Shown piece by piece: positions 26,874 to 36,253 of a stretch of 64,000 nucleotides of DNA. The translations under genes were made by a program, and so were the position numbers. Positions within the stretch are counted from its first letter, which is position 1. Every line of letters begins with the position of its first letter. Source of the DNA: Marinicauda algicola (GTDB taxonomy: Bacteria > Pseudomonadota > Alphaproteobacteria > Caulobacterales > Maricaulaceae); contig NZ_CP071057.1 in assembly GCF_017161425.1 (NCBI RefSeq), positions 2,295,501 to 2,359,500 of the forward strand, read 5' to 3'. Under the pieces are notes generated by a model, which saw nothing but the letters and a program-made list of their open reading frames with translations, was not told the DNA's origin and searched no databases.

Positions 26874-28091
26874 CTAGTCCGGCCGGCCCATGATGATCGT
26901 GCCGTTCGTGCCGCCGAAGCCGAAGGAGTTGGACAGCACGGTATCGACCGCCTGCTCCTTCGTCTCGCGCACGATCGGCAGGTCGCCGATCTCCGGATCG
27001 ATCTCGTCGATATTGATGGACGGGGCGACGAAGCCGTCGCGCATCATGAGGAGGCAGTAGATCGCCTCCTGCACGCCGGCCCCGCCGAGGCAGTGGCCGG
27101 TCATCGACTTGGTGCCGGAAATCAGCGGGACATCGTCCTTGCCGAACACCTCGCGGATGGCGCGCGCCTCGGCGACATCCCCGACCGGGGTCGCGGTCGC
27201 GTGCGGGTTGATGTAGTCGATCCTGCGGCCCCTGGCCTCTTCGAGCGCGAGCTTCATCGAGCGCGCCGCGCCCTCGCCGGACGGGGCAACCATGTCGTAG
27301 CCGTCGCTGGTCGCGCCGTACCCGAGGATCTCGGCGTAGATCTTCGCGCCGCGCGCCTTCGCCCGCTCGTATTCCTCCAGCACCACGATGCCGGCCCCGC
27401 CGGCGATCACGAAGCCGTCGCGATTCCTGTCGAAGGGCCGGGAGGCCTTCTGCGGGGTGTCGTTGTACTGGGTGCTCATCGCGCCCATGGCGTCGAACAG
27501 GTTGGACAGCGACCATTCGAGCTCCTCGCCCCCGCCGGCGAAGACGATGTCCTGCTTGCCCCAGGCGATCTGCTCGGCGGCCGCGCCCATGCAGTGCAGC
27601 GACGTCGTGCAGGCCGAGCTGATCGAATAGTTCACGCCCTTGATCCTGAACGGGGTGGCGAGCGTCGCCGAGGCGGTCGAGCACATCGCCTTGGGCACGG
27701 CGAACGGCCCGATGCGCTTGGGGCCCTTCTCGCGGGTGATGTCGGCGGCCTTGACGATCGCCTCGGTGGAGGGCCCGCCGGTGCCGACGATGAGGCCGGT
27801 GCGCTCGTGGGAGACCTCGGACTCCTCGAGGCCGGCATCGGCGATGGCCTGCTCCATCGACATGTAGCACCAGCCCGAGCCCTCGCCCATGAAGCGGTAG
27901 GCCCGCTTGTCGACATGCTCGGCCGGATTCACCGATGGCTTTGCGTGGACCTGGCAGCGAAAGCCGAGATCGGCGTATTCCTGCGCCTTGACGATCCCCG
28001 ACCTGCCAGCCTTCAGACTCCCGGCGACCGCATCGGCGTTCTCGCCGATGGCCGAGACGATCCCGATTCCGGTGACGACGACACGCCTCAT
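26874..28091 (-). CDS. fabB: Beta-ketoacyl-ACP synthase I
   Basis: A 405-residue thiolase-fold condensing enzyme. The active-site Cys is in SSACTTSLH, and the two histidines are in [11 protein letters not shown] and [26 protein letters not shown] closes the protein. KAS I elongates the unsaturated intermediate made by FabA and is needed for unsaturated fatty acids. The start overlaps the fabA stop by 4 nt (ATGA), the standard fabA-fabB operon. FabB is favoured over FabF because of its FabA partner and [10 protein letters not shown]-type N-terminal sequence. Confidence 0.96.
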   Translation of the reverse strand: MRRVVVTGIGIVSAIGENADAVAGSLKAGRSGIVKAQEYADLGFRCQVHAKPSVNPAEHVDKRAYRFMGEGSGWCYMSMEQAIADAGLEESEVSHERTGLIVGTGGPSTEAIVKAADITREKGPKRIGPFAVPKAMCSTASATLATPFRIKGVNYSISSACTTSLHCMGAAAEQIAWGKQDIVFAGGGEELEWSLSNLFDAMGAMSTQYNDTPQKASRPFDRNRDGFVIAGGAGIVVLEEYERAKARGAKIYAEILGYGATSDGYDMVAPSGEGAARSMKLALEEARGRRIDYINPHATATPVGDVAEARAIREVFGKDDVPLISGTKSMTGHCLGGAGVQEAIYCLLMMRDGFVAPSINIDEIDPEIGDLPIVRETKEQAVDTVLSNSFGFGGTNGTIIMGRPD

Positions 28092-28630
28092 TCAGCAGCT
28101 CCCGGTCTACCCATTTCCTCGGGCCGGAACAGACCCACGCGAAGATCCTTCGCGGTATAGATCACCTGCCCGTCCGCTTCCACGTGGCCATCGGCGATGC
28201 CCAGAACAAGCCTGCGCATGATCACCCGCTTCAGATCGATGACGTAGCGCACGCAGCTGACCTCGGGCGGCACCTGGCCGGTGAACTTCACCTCGCCGAC
28301 ACCGAGCGCGCGGCCCTTGCCGGGCGCACCCGACCAGCCGAGGAAGAAGCCGACGAGCTGCCACATCGCGTCGAGGCCGAGGCAGCCCGGCATCACCGGG
28401 TCGCCCTCGAAATGACATCTGAAGAACCAGAGATCGGGCTTCACGTCCAGTTCGGCGACGATATGGCCCTTGCCGTGCGCGCCGCCTTCCTTCGTGATCT
28501 CGTTGATTCGATCGAACATGAGCATGGGCGGCAAGGGCAGCTGGGCATTGCCGGGGCCGAACAATTCGCCATGTCCGCAGGCTATGAGTTCGTCGTAATC
28601 ATAGCTGTTCTTCGGTTCAAACTGGGTCAA
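28088..28630 (-). CDS. fabA: 3-hydroxydecanoyl-ACP dehydratase/isomerase
   Basis: A 180-residue Fab[33 protein letters not shown], and the active-site region [25 protein letters not shown] with catalytic His and Asp. It dehydrates and isomerises C10 intermediates, committing them to unsaturated fatty acids. No ATG lies at the expected start. I chose TTG 28630 ([12 protein letters not shown]), with GAGGAC upstream, because it gives the family length (~171-180). The only upstream in-frame ATG (28747) would add ~39 residues of non-FabA sequence. Coupled to fabB. Confidence 0.94.
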   Translation of the reverse strand: MTQFEPKNSYDYDELIACGHGELFGPGNAQLPLPPMLMFDRINEITKEGGAHGKGHIVAELDVKPDLWFFRCHFEGDPVMPGCLGLDAMWQLVGFFLGWSGAPGKGRALGVGEVKFTGQVPPEVSCVRYVIDLKRVIMRRLVLGIADGHVEADGQVIYTAKDLRVGLFRPEEMGRPGAAE

Positions 28631-28762
28631 AACGCTGGTGTCCTCGATTCTTGCCGCGCGCCATGGTTTCGAACGCGGGCGCGCCGGGCCGGGTTTCTGT
28701 CTATCGTGGGATGGAGGGCGAGGAAAGCGCCGCGGTTCACCCCGCACGGCGCAGCGGGCGCG

Positions 28763-29335
28763 TCACTCGGCCGCCTCCGCCGTGACCGGACCGTCTCCGG
28801 CGCCTGGCGCGCGCCGGCAGGGATCCTCCGGGCGGGCGCTGCGCGGATCGCGTTCGGGCGCGTAGACTCCCCACAGACTCGCGGCCGGGACCCAGCCGCG
28901 CCGCCCGTCCGCCTCCAGCCGGCACCAGCCGGCCCGGCAGCGTTCGAGCCAGAGCACCGCCCCGGGCTCGGCCTCGGCCTCGATCACCGCATCCGGCTCG
29001 GGTCGCGCGCGCAGCACGGCCGCTTCGAGAAGGCGCACGGAGCGCCGCCCGGACAGAACCCGGCGATGCATCCAGGTCTCCTCCCCGTCGGGATCGCGCA
29101 CGCGCCGCCAGTCCGCGGTCTCGGCGACCACTTCCAGCGGCAGGCCGGCGCGCACGTATTCCCACACGATCGGATGGCCGAGCGAGGGCCCGGCCCGCCC
29201 GTTCACGCTCTCGAACTTCAGCGAGACGAAACGCGGCACGGGCAGGCCGGAATGGGTGTCGCAGCCCTGCGCCATCGCCGGCGCGGTGGCGGCAATCAAC
29301 CCGGCAAGGGCAAGAAGCGGGGCGATGAGTCGCAT
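28763..29335 (-). CDS. Secreted SH3-domain protein
   Basis: A 190-residue protein with a signal peptide (MRLIAPLLALAGLIAATAPAMA). Two bacterial SH3-like repeats follow: RFVSLKFESVNGRAGPSLGHPIVWEY...DWRRVRDPDGEETWMHRRVL, then AAVLRARPEPDAVIEAEAEPG...GWCRLEADGRRGWVPAASLWGVY. The C-terminus is hydrophilic. This matches the alphaproteobacterial SH3/DUF1058 periplasmic proteins, probably peptidoglycan-associated; ligand unknown. ATG 29335 was chosen for the signal peptide. Confidence 0.87.
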   Translation of the reverse strand: MRLIAPLLALAGLIAATAPAMAQGCDTHSGLPVPRFVSLKFESVNGRAGPSLGHPIVWEYVRAGLPLEVVAETADWRRVRDPDGEETWMHRRVLSGRRSVRLLEAAVLRARPEPDAVIEAEAEPGAVLWLERCRAGWCRLEADGRRGWVPAASLWGVYAPERDPRSARPEDPCRRAPGAGDGPVTAEAAE

Positions 29336-29468
29336 GGGCCGATCCTCCCATCGCCAGGGTGAATCGCGCGTTAAGCCGCATGGCCGCCGAGCGGGGCAAT
29401 TTGTGCTTGCCTCCCGGAGCGCGATCGCATCAAACTCTCCTGTCACGAGAGCGATCTGGAGGCGCGGC

Positions 29469-31580
29469 GTGTTTCGTATCCTGCTGGCGGGCCTGGGTCT
29501 GCTCTGCGCAGGCCTCGCCCATGCGGCGCAGGACCGGGCGATGCCCGTCAGCCCGCCGACGCTCGCCGACCTTTTCGCGCCGCCCGCCATCGATCAGCCG
29601 CAGCTGTCCCCGAGCGGCCGGTATCTTCTCTATCTGCGTCAGCCACAACCGGGCGAATCCGGGGATGCCCGGCAGCTGGTGGTCTCCGACCTGGCCGATC
29701 CCGACGCGCCGGCGACGCTGGCCATCCCTCTGGACGGGCTCGACGTGCGCTGGGCCGGGTGGGCGAACGATGAGCGCATCCTCATCAGCGTCGCCTATAT
29801 CGCCAGGGTGGAGGACGGCTTCGCGATCGAGTTCCGCGACGGAATGATCTACCTGGTCGACAGGATAGAGCGCACCCAGGTGATCGCGCTCGACCGCGAC
29901 GGCTCCAACCCGGTCCAGCTGCTCGCCCAGAGCCGGTTCGACACCACGCTGAACGCCAATCTGGACCAGATCACCGACTTCCTGCCCGGCGATCGCGAGC
30001 ACATCCTGATGCCCGCGCGCAGCCGGCGCGCCGGCACCCTCGATCTCTACCGGGTCAATGTCTACACCGGGGATGTGCGCCGTGCCGAGGCGGGGCGTAG
30101 CCGGACGCTCGCCTGGTTCACCAACCGACGCGGCGACGCCGTCATGCGCCTGGACGCCTCGGCGCGGTTCGGAAGCATCGACGTCCTCGTCCGCGCCGCC
30201 GACGGCCATCTCTGGCGCAATGTGGAGCGCTTCAGCCTCAGCCAGTTCGGCCAGCTGCAGAACGAGTACGAATGGGTCGCCCGCGCGGAGGCCTTCGACG
30301 AGGCGCTGGTCTATGCCCGCTCGCCGCAGACCGGGACGATGGGACTGTTCCGCTACTCCTTCGGGCTGGAAGACCTGGTCGGCCCGGTCTTCGTCGATCG
30401 CGACGTCGACATCGCGGCTGTGCACGTCGACCCGTTCTCCATGCGCCCGCTCTACGTGCGCTACGAGGACACGCGGCCCCGCATCCATGTCGAGGACGGC
30501 GAGCTGGCGCGCCATCTGTCGGGCCTGCAGGCGTTCTTCGGCGAGGACATGCTGATCGAGCCGCTGCAGGTCGCCGGCGGCCGCGTCCTGCTCAATGTGA
30601 GCAGCCCCGAGCAGCCTTCCGCCTTCTATCTCTACCGGCTCGCCGAATCGGCGGTGACCCCGATCGGCCCGGCTCTGCCGCAGCTGGTGCGGCGCGATCT
30701 GGCTGCGGTGGAAATATACCCCTACACCGCGCGCGACGGGACCGCGCTGTTCGGCTACCTGACCGTGCCCGTGGAGAGCCACGGGGCGCTCCCCCCGCTG
30801 GTCGTCCTGCCGCATGGCGGGCCGGAGCGGCGCGACAGTTACGGCTTCGACCCGGTCGCCCAGCTGCTGGCGGCCGAGGGATACATGGTTTTCCAGCCCC
30901 AGTTCCGCGGCTCCTACGGTTTCGGCGAGGCGTTCGCCCAGGCCGGATACGCAGAATGGGGCGGACGCATCCAGGACGACATCACCGACGGTGTCCGCGC
31001 CGTGCTCGCCGACTCTCTCGCCGACCGCGACAAGGTCTGCATCTTCGGCTTCAGCTTCGGCGGCTATTCCGCCCTCATGGGACCCATCCGCGAAACGGAT
31101 CTGTACCGCTGCGCCATCTCCGCGGCAGGCGTCAGCGACCTGTTCGCGCTCGTCACGGAAGCCGAGGCCGAGAACGAGGCCGCGCTCGACTATCTTCACC
31201 GGGCGGTCGGCCACCCCGAACGCGACGCGCAGCGCCTGGCGGCCCATTCGCCGGCCCTGCGCGCTGGCGAAATCGGCGTGCCGGTCCTGCTCCTGCACGG
31301 GCGGGAGGACCGCGTAGTCGCCTACGCGCAGAGCGAGGCCATGGAAGCGGCCTTGCTGGCCGCTGGGAAGGACGTCACCTTCATCGCCAATGCCGGCGGG
31401 CACCACTTCGAGGACCGCGACCTGTTCGCCACGATGCTGTTCCACGTGACCGGCTTCCTGCGCCGCCACATTCCCCCGCCCGAACCGCCGCCCCCGCCGC
31501 GGCCCTGGTGGATGGAGGACGACGAGCCCGAGCGCGAGGATGTGCCGATCCCCAGGGACGTCATCCTGACGCCGCAGTGA
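29469..31580 (+). CDS. Secreted S9 (prolyl oligopeptidase family) peptidase
   Basis: A 703-residue protein starting at GTG 29469 with GGAGG upstream and a signal peptide (VFRILLAGLGLLCAGLAHAA). Residues ~40-430 form a beta-propeller-like region. The C-terminal alpha/beta hydrolase has the triad S529 (FGFSFGGYS), D614 (GREDRVV) and H645 (AGGHHF). It resembles dipeptidyl/acylaminoacyl peptidases and should hydrolyse short peptides in the periplasm. Odd feature: an extra tail after the hydrolase with eight or more prolines and WW (PPPEPPPPPRPWW) and an acidic end. Confidence 0.92.
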   Translation: MFRILLAGLGLLCAGLAHAAQDRAMPVSPPTLADLFAPPAIDQPQLSPSGRYLLYLRQPQPGESGDARQLVVSDLADPDAPATLAIPLDGLDVRWAGWANDERILISVAYIARVEDGFAIEFRDGMIYLVDRIERTQVIALDRDGSNPVQLLAQSRFDTTLNANLDQITDFLPGDREHILMPARSRRAGTLDLYRVNVYTGDVRRAEAGRSRTLAWFTNRRGDAVMRLDASARFGSIDVLVRAADGHLWRNVERFSLSQFGQLQNEYEWVARAEAFDEALVYARSPQTGTMGLFRYSFGLEDLVGPVFVDRDVDIAAVHVDPFSMRPLYVRYEDTRPRIHVEDGELARHLSGLQAFFGEDMLIEPLQVAGGRVLLNVSSPEQPSAFYLYRLAESAVTPIGPALPQLVRRDLAAVEIYPYTARDGTALFGYLTVPVESHGALPPLVVLPHGGPERRDSYGFDPVAQLLAAEGYMVFQPQFRGSYGFGEAFAQAGYAEWGGRIQDDITDGVRAVLADSLADRDKVCIFGFSFGGYSALMGPIRETDLYRCAISAAGVSDLFALVTEAEAENEAALDYLHRAVGHPERDAQRLAAHSPALRAGEIGVPVLLLHGREDRVVAYAQSEAMEAALLAAGKDVTFIANAGGHHFEDRDLFATMLFHVTGFLRRHIPPPEPPPPPRPWWMEDDEPEREDVPIPRDVILTPQ

Positions 31581-31654
31581 CTCCGCCCGGCTGGACGCGC
31601 GCCCGCGCCCGTTCCATATCCGGTCCAGGCCAGCCGCTTCTCAGGGAACCGCCC

Positions 31655-32551
31655 ATGCGCATCCTCGCCTCAGCCTTCGCCCTTTCGTTCGCCCTGCCCA
31701 CCGCCCTCGCCCAGGAGGAAGCCGCGGTCACCACGACCGATCTCGGCCACGGGATATACGAGCTGTCGACCGGCCGGGCGGGCAATGTCGGCCTGCTCGT
31801 CGGGGAGGACGGGGTGTTCATGATCGACACCCAGATGGAAGACCTCGCCCCACTCATCGACGCGGCCCAGAAGGAGGTTTCCGGCGGGCGCGAGGTCGAT
31901 CTCGTCCTCAACACCCACCTGCACGGCGATCACGTGCTCGGCAACGCGTATTTCGCCGGGCGCGGCGCGGTGATCATGGCCCACGCCAACGTGCGCCCGC
32001 GCCTGGTCGAGCCGGTTCGGGTCGAACTCGTCGGGCGCACGCCCGAGCCGCTGTCTGGCGCCTACCTGCCCAGCGTCAATCTCGATCACGGCGACTTCGT
32101 CACGATGAACGGCGTGACCGCGCGCTTCCACCACGCCCCGGCCGCGCACACCGACGGCGATCTCTTCGTGCATTTCGAGGAGGCCGACGTGATCCATGCC
32201 GGCGACCTCCTGTTCTCCGGCCTGTACCCCTTCATCGATCTCGACAATGGCGGCACGGTCGGCGGCTTCATCGCGGGCATGCAGATGATCGCCGATCTCG
32301 CCGGGCCGGACACGGTGGTGATCGCCGGGCACGGCCCGCTCTCCACCAAGGCGGACCTGGAAGCCAGCATCGCCATGCTGAGCGAGGCGCGCGCACGCGT
32401 CGAAGCGCTGGTCGCGCAGGGCCTCGATCTGCAGGCGATCCAGGACGAAAACCCGCTGGCGGACTTCCATGCGGACTGGAACTGGGGTTTCATCACCACC
32501 GAACGCATGGTCTGGACGCTGTATCGGGACATCACCGGTGAAACACAATAA
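31655..32551 (+). CDS. Secreted MBL-fold metallohydrolase
   Basis: A 298-residue protein with a signal peptide (MRILASAFALSFALPTALA). The metallo-beta-lactamase zinc motif is NTHLHGDHVLGN, with later ligands in APAAHTDGDLFVHF, HAGDLLFSG and VIAGHGPLS. The fold is close to QuiP/subclass B3-like or lactonase-type MBL proteins; substrate unknown. It lies 74 nt downstream of the S9 peptidase and overlaps the next small gene by 14 nt, so it probably belongs to one transcript. Confidence 0.92.
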   Translation: MRILASAFALSFALPTALAQEEAAVTTTDLGHGIYELSTGRAGNVGLLVGEDGVFMIDTQMEDLAPLIDAAQKEVSGGREVDLVLNTHLHGDHVLGNAYFAGRGAVIMAHANVRPRLVEPVRVELVGRTPEPLSGAYLPSVNLDHGDFVTMNGVTARFHHAPAAHTDGDLFVHFEEADVIHAGDLLFSGLYPFIDLDNGGTVGGFIAGMQMIADLAGPDTVVIAGHGPLSTKADLEASIAMLSEARARVEALVAQGLDLQAIQDENPLADFHADWNWGFITTERMVWTLYRDITGETQ

Positions 32552-32744
32552 ATCCACCCTCCCCCCGCCCCGCGTCATCGTGATGCTGGTCGGGATCGCC
32601 GTCCTGCTCGGCGCCCTGTTCGCGATCCTGATGAACAGCTGGATCGGAGGCGCCGCGGTCGGCGTTGCCTTCGCACTGGCCTTCGCCGGCGTGCTGTTCA
32701 TGGCGCGCCGGGGCGAGAAGAAGGTGCTGAAGAAGAGGCGGTGA
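32538..32744 (+). CDS. Mini membrane protein, unknown
   Basis: A 68-residue protein from GTG 32538, overlapping the end of the MBL gene by 14 nt. It has two hydrophobic segments (about 14-32 and 35-53) and a basic tail (RRGEKKVLKKRR). No family recognised. The overlap on both sides (MBL upstream, a second mini membrane protein downstream) argues that it is real and translationally coupled. Confidence 0.6.
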   Translation: MKHNKSTLPPPRVIVMLVGIAVLLGALFAILMNSWIGGAAVGVAFALAFAGVLFMARRGEKKVLKKRR

Positions 32745-32968
32745 TGGCCGGAGACGGCGAGGCTGCCGGACGCCGGGCGCGGATCAACGCGCTCGCGGCC
32801 GGCCTGGCGATCGGGATCGTCGCGATCGCACCGGTCTCGCTGTGGGTCGGCAGCTGGACCTACGGCACGCTCGCCGGCCTCATGCTCGGGGTCTCGCTCG
32901 CCGCGATCCTGATGGACCGCGTCACGCGCCGGCGCCAGCGCCGCGGCGAGGAAGAGCCGCCCTCCTAG
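32744..32968 (+). CDS. Mini membrane protein, unknown
   Basis: A 74-residue protein (MAGDGEAAGRRARINALAAG...) with two hydrophobic segments and a basic RRRQRRGEEEPPS end. Its ATG shares one base with the stop of the preceding mini membrane gene; GTG 32741 is an alternative start. Similar size and layout to its neighbour, but the two sequences are not clearly related. Its stop overlaps that of the convergent MoeB/ThiF gene (CTAG). Confidence 0.6.
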   Translation: MAGDGEAAGRRARINALAAGLAIGIVAIAPVSLWVGSWTYGTLAGLMLGVSLAAILMDRVTRRRQRRGEEEPPS

Positions 32969-33732
32969 GGCCCGGCGCACACCGGGCAGGCCGGATCCTT
33001 CGCCACGCGCACGACGCGGGCCTCGGCCTTCAGCGTGTCCTGGATGTGCAGCCGGCCGAGCAGCGGGGTTCCGGCGCGGGCGATCAGCTTGATCGCTTCC
33101 AGCGCCATCAGGGACCCGATCGCGCCGGTCAGCGCCCCGACGATCCCCACTTCCGCACAGCGCTCGGCCCCGGGCGGGATCTCCGGCACCAGGCAGCGAT
33201 AGCAGGGCAGGTCCGCCCCGAGATGCGGCGCGAACACGCCGAGCTGGCCGCTCCAGCGCCCCACCGCGCCGGAGACCAGCGGCACGCGCGCCTTCACCGC
33301 GGCGTCGTTGACCGCGAAGCGGGTGGCGAAGTCGTCGCAGCCGTCGAGCACGAGATCCATGCCGTCCAGAAACCCGGGCAGGGTCCCGGCGTCGGCGCGG
33401 CCCTCGACCGGCTCGACGCGCACGGCAGGATCGAGTCCGGTCAGCGCCTCGGCAGCCTTGGCCGCCTTCGGCGCGCCGACATCGCCGGTGCGGTAGAGGA
33501 TCTGGCGCTGCAGATTGTCGAGGCTGACGGTGTCGGGATCGACGATCCTGAGCCGTCCGATCCCCGCCGCGGCGAGATAGAGCGCGGCCGGCGAGCCGAG
33601 CCCGCCCGCCCCGACCAGCAGGACGGAGGCCTTCGAGAGGCGCTGCTGTCCGGGCCCGCCGATCTCCTTCAGGAGGATGTGGCGGGCGTGGCGCTGCGTG
33701 TCGATCGCGATGGCGGGCCTCCCTCGGTTCAT
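32965..33732 (-). CDS. moeB: MoeB/ThiF (HesA) family adenylyltransferase
   Basis: A 255-residue E1-like enzyme: RHILLKEIGGPGQQRL, the nucleotide-binding VLLVGAGGLGSPAALYLAAAG, VDPDTVSLDNLQRQILY and DGCDDFATRFAVND. Two CxxC pairs for zinc (CYRC and CPVC) are present. It adenylates the C-terminal glycine of a sulfur-carrier protein (MoaD or ThiS) for molybdopterin or thiamine synthesis. MoeB is preferred by overall similarity, but no moa or thi genes lie nearby, so the carrier is uncertain. ATG 33732 was chosen because the family start (RHILLKEIGG) is ~16 residues in. Confidence 0.9.
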   Translation of the reverse strand: MNRGRPAIAIDTQRHARHILLKEIGGPGQQRLSKASVLLVGAGGLGSPAALYLAAAGIGRLRIVDPDTVSLDNLQRQILYRTGDVGAPKAAKAAEALTGLDPAVRVEPVEGRADAGTLPGFLDGMDLVLDGCDDFATRFAVNDAAVKARVPLVSGAVGRWSGQLGVFAPHLGADLPCYRCLVPEIPPGAERCAEVGIVGALTGAIGSLMALEAIKLIARAGTPLLGRLHIQDTLKAEARVVRVAKDPACPVCAGP

Positions 33733-33846
33733 CGCTGTTTCTAGTCGCTGCGCCCGCTGCGCGCGAGCCACATGTCTGCGGGATGTGGTGCAGAGGCGCG
33801 AAACGGGCCAGTCTTCACCCTTTCCGCAGCTGGATGTCCTGCCGAC

Positions 33847-35148
33847 GTGAACGCCCCGCTCTCGCCCCATCTCTCGCCGGACCAGGCCCGCCTCGTCGAG
33901 CACATCGTGTCGAGCGGCACGAACGTCTTCCTCACCGGCCGGGCGGGAACGGGCAAGACGACGCTGACGCGCGCGCTTCTGAAGCGCCTGGGATCGAAGG
34001 CGGCCGTGCTCGCGCCGACGGGCGTCGCGGCCATGCATGCGGGCGGGCAGACCCTGCATTCCTTCTTCCGCCTGCCGCCGCGCCTCATCGAGCCCGCCGA
34101 CGTGAAGCGCCTGAGGAATGCGCGCGCCATCAAGGCGCTCGAGGTCCTCGTCATCGACGAGATCTCCATGGTGCGCTCCGACATGATGTGGGCGATCGAC
34201 GCCGCGCTCAGGATGAACCGCAATTCGTCGGCCCCGTTCGGCGGGGTGCAGATGGTGCTCGTCGGCGATCTCGCCCAGCTTCCTCCCGTCGTGCAGGGCG
34301 AGGAGGCGGCCTATCTGGAGATGGCCTATGGCGGGCCCTTCTTCTTCCACACGCCCGTCTTCCGCGATGCCGGCTTCACCCTGATCGAGCTCGAGACCGT
34401 CTATCGCCAGTCCGATCCCGACTTCGTCGAGATCCTCAACGCGATCCGCGAGGGCGAGATAAGGCGCGATCAGGGCCGGCGTCTGAACGAGCGCGTCACC
34501 GGACGCTCGGCGCTGGAAGCCAGCGAGACCCATGTCGTGCTCACCCCCACCAATGCGGCCGCCGCGCGGATCAACTCGGCACGGCTCGACGCCCTCGTCG
34601 GCGAGCCGCGCCTGCTACCGGGCAAGGTGGAGGGCGAGTTCGAGGAGCGCGTGAGGCCTACCGACGAGCCGCTGGTCCTGAAACCCGGCGCGCGCGTCAT
34701 GCTGATCCGCAACGATCCGGCCGGGCGCTGGGTCAACGGCTCGCTCGGCGAGGTCGTCGCCTTCTCAGCCGACGGGGTGAAGGTGCATGTGAACGGGGAG
34801 ACCCACACCGTCGAACCGGTCAAGTGGGAGCGCTTCCGCTACACCGCCGACGCCAGCGCGGAAACGCTGAAGAAGGAGACCGTCGGCGCGTTCGAGCAGT
34901 ATCCGCTGCGCCTGGCCTGGGCGATGACGATCCACAAGGCGCAGGGGCTGACGCTGGACAAGGTCTATCTCGACCTGCCCGGCCGCCTCTTCGCGCACGG
35001 CCAGGCCTATGTGGCGCTCTCCCGCGCGCGCTCGATCGAGGGCCTCGAGCTTTCCCGCGGCCTCGCGCCCAGCGACCTCATCACCGACGAGCGCATCTTC
35101 GACGTGAGAAGCTATTGCGACCCGCTGCCCAAGGGGCTGCTGGGCTAG
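33847..35148 (+). CDS. PIF1-like superfamily 1 DNA helicase
   Basis: A 433-residue SF1 helicase with Walker [32 protein letters not shown] (motif Ia), Walker [26 protein letters not shown] (motif III), [10 protein letters not shown] (motif IV) and a C-terminal [19 protein letters not shown]...YVALSRAR (motifs V-VI). It unwinds DNA 5'-3', perhaps at R-loops or stalled forks. Start uncertain: GTG 33847 fits the family beginning ([12 protein letters not shown]), while ATG 33772 adds 25 residues; neither has a strong ribosome binding site. The stop overlaps the dut stop (CTAG). Confidence 0.92.
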   Translation: MNAPLSPHLSPDQARLVEHIVSSGTNVFLTGRAGTGKTTLTRALLKRLGSKAAVLAPTGVAAMHAGGQTLHSFFRLPPRLIEPADVKRLRNARAIKALEVLVIDEISMVRSDMMWAIDAALRMNRNSSAPFGGVQMVLVGDLAQLPPVVQGEEAAYLEMAYGGPFFFHTPVFRDAGFTLIELETVYRQSDPDFVEILNAIREGEIRRDQGRRLNERVTGRSALEASETHVVLTPTNAAAARINSARLDALVGEPRLLPGKVEGEFEERVRPTDEPLVLKPGARVMLIRNDPAGRWVNGSLGEVVAFSADGVKVHVNGETHTVEPVKWERFRYTADASAETLKKETVGAFEQYPLRLAWAMTIHKAQGLTLDKVYLDLPGRLFAHGQAYVALSRARSIEGLELSRGLAPSDLITDERIFDVRSYCDPLPKGLLG

Positions 35149-35597
35149 CGGCCCGTACTCCCGAACCCGCCTTCGCCGCGCTCGGTCTCGTCCAGGGTCT
35201 CGACTGGTTCCCACACCGCCTGGGTGACCGGCGCGATGATCATCTGGGCGATGCGCTCGCCGCGCTTGACGGTGAAGGGCTCGCGGCCGTGATTGATCAG
35301 GTTGACACGGATCTCGCCGCGATAGTCCGCGTCGATCGTGCCCGGCGTGTTGACGCAGGAAATGCCGAACTTCGCCGCCAGGCCGGAGCGCGGGCGCACC
35401 TGCGCCTCGTAGCCTTCGGGCAGCGCGATGGCGAGACCGACCGGGATCAGCTGCCACTGTCCCGGCTGCAGGACGACCGGCGCGTCCTCCGGCAAGGCGG
35501 CCGGCAGGTCCATGCCGGCCGAGCCGGAGGTCTGGTAGCGGGGCAGCTCCAGCCCCTCGAAATGGGGCAGGGCCTTGATCTTGACGGAAACGGGCAT
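35145..35597 (-). CDS. dut: dUTP diphosphatase
   Basis: A 150-residue trimeric dUTPase with all five motifs: [21 protein letters not shown], the uracil-binding [22 protein letters not shown] and the C-terminal [11 protein letters not shown]. It hydrolyses dUTP to dUMP and pyrophosphate, keeping uracil out of DNA and supplying dTMP synthesis. Last gene of the leftward ubi-coa-dut run. ATG 35597 ([10 protein letters not shown]) is preferred; ATG 35606 adds three residues. Confidence 0.97.
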   Translation of the reverse strand: MPVSVKIKALPHFEGLELPRYQTSGSAGMDLPAALPEDAPVVLQPGQWQLIPVGLAIALPEGYEAQVRPRSGLAAKFGISCVNTPGTIDADYRGEIRVNLINHGREPFTVKRGERIAQMIIAPVTQAVWEPVETLDETERGEGGFGSTGR

Positions 35598-35714
35598 GGC
35601 GGACACCGGGTTCAGACGGAAACGGGAGCCCCGTTCCTAGAGCAGGATCGCCTCGGATAGAAGCGCCCTGCTCCAGCTTCCCCGGCGAGCGGCCGGGCCT
35701 GCCCGTCCAGCGCC

Positions 35715-36179
35715 CTATTGCGGCGTCTCGCCCTGGGCCTGGGCCTCGAGATAGGCATTGAGCGCCGCCTCGCCCGCGTTGAAGCCTTCCAGAGCCGCGA
35801 CGATCTCGGCGCGCTCCTCCTCGGTGATCTCGCCCTGGGGCAGCTGCACCACGTAATTTCCGTCCCGGTAGCCGAGCGCAAGCACCGTGACCTCCTCGCC
35901 CTCGCCCGACCGGATGTAGAGCGGCATGCCGTGGCGCAGGATCTCGAAATCGTTCGCGTCCGGCACGACCGTATCGCGCACGCACAGGACGCCGCTGGCG
36001 GTCTCGGGAACCGGCGGAGGCGGCATCAGGCCTTCCCTCGCGGTTTCCTCGGCCAGGGTATAGCCCTCCAGCAGTTCCGGGTCGCCCTCGGCGGAGACCG
36101 CGTAGCACTGCGCGTTCGCGGCCGCGGACAGGCCGGCGGCCGCCAGCAGGGCCGCCGCGCTGGCAGAAAACAGCTTCAT
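35715..36179 (-). CDS. Small secreted protein between coaB and dut, unknown
   Basis: A 154-residue protein with a signal peptide (MKLFSASAAALLAAAGLSAAANA). The acidic mature domain contains LLEGYTLAEETAREGLMPPP, SGVLCVRDTVVPDANDFEIL, YIRSGEGEEVTVLALGYRDG and a C-terminal helix. Two cysteines are visible in the mature part. No family recognised. It lies between coaB and dut in the same direction, 74 nt after coaB and 117 nt before dut, interrupting a common alphaproteobacterial order. Confidence 0.7.
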   Translation of the reverse strand: MKLFSASAAALLAAAGLSAAANAQCYAVSAEGDPELLEGYTLAEETAREGLMPPPPVPETASGVLCVRDTVVPDANDFEILRHGMPLYIRSGEGEEVTVLALGYRDGNYVVQLPQGEITEEERAEIVAALEGFNAGEAALNAYLEAQAQGETPQ

Positions 36180-36253
36180 GGCAAAACGTCTCTCTTCTCG
36201 CTCCACGCGGGGTCAGGCGCCTCGGGCCTCCCCGCGTGCTCGATGAAACGAGC

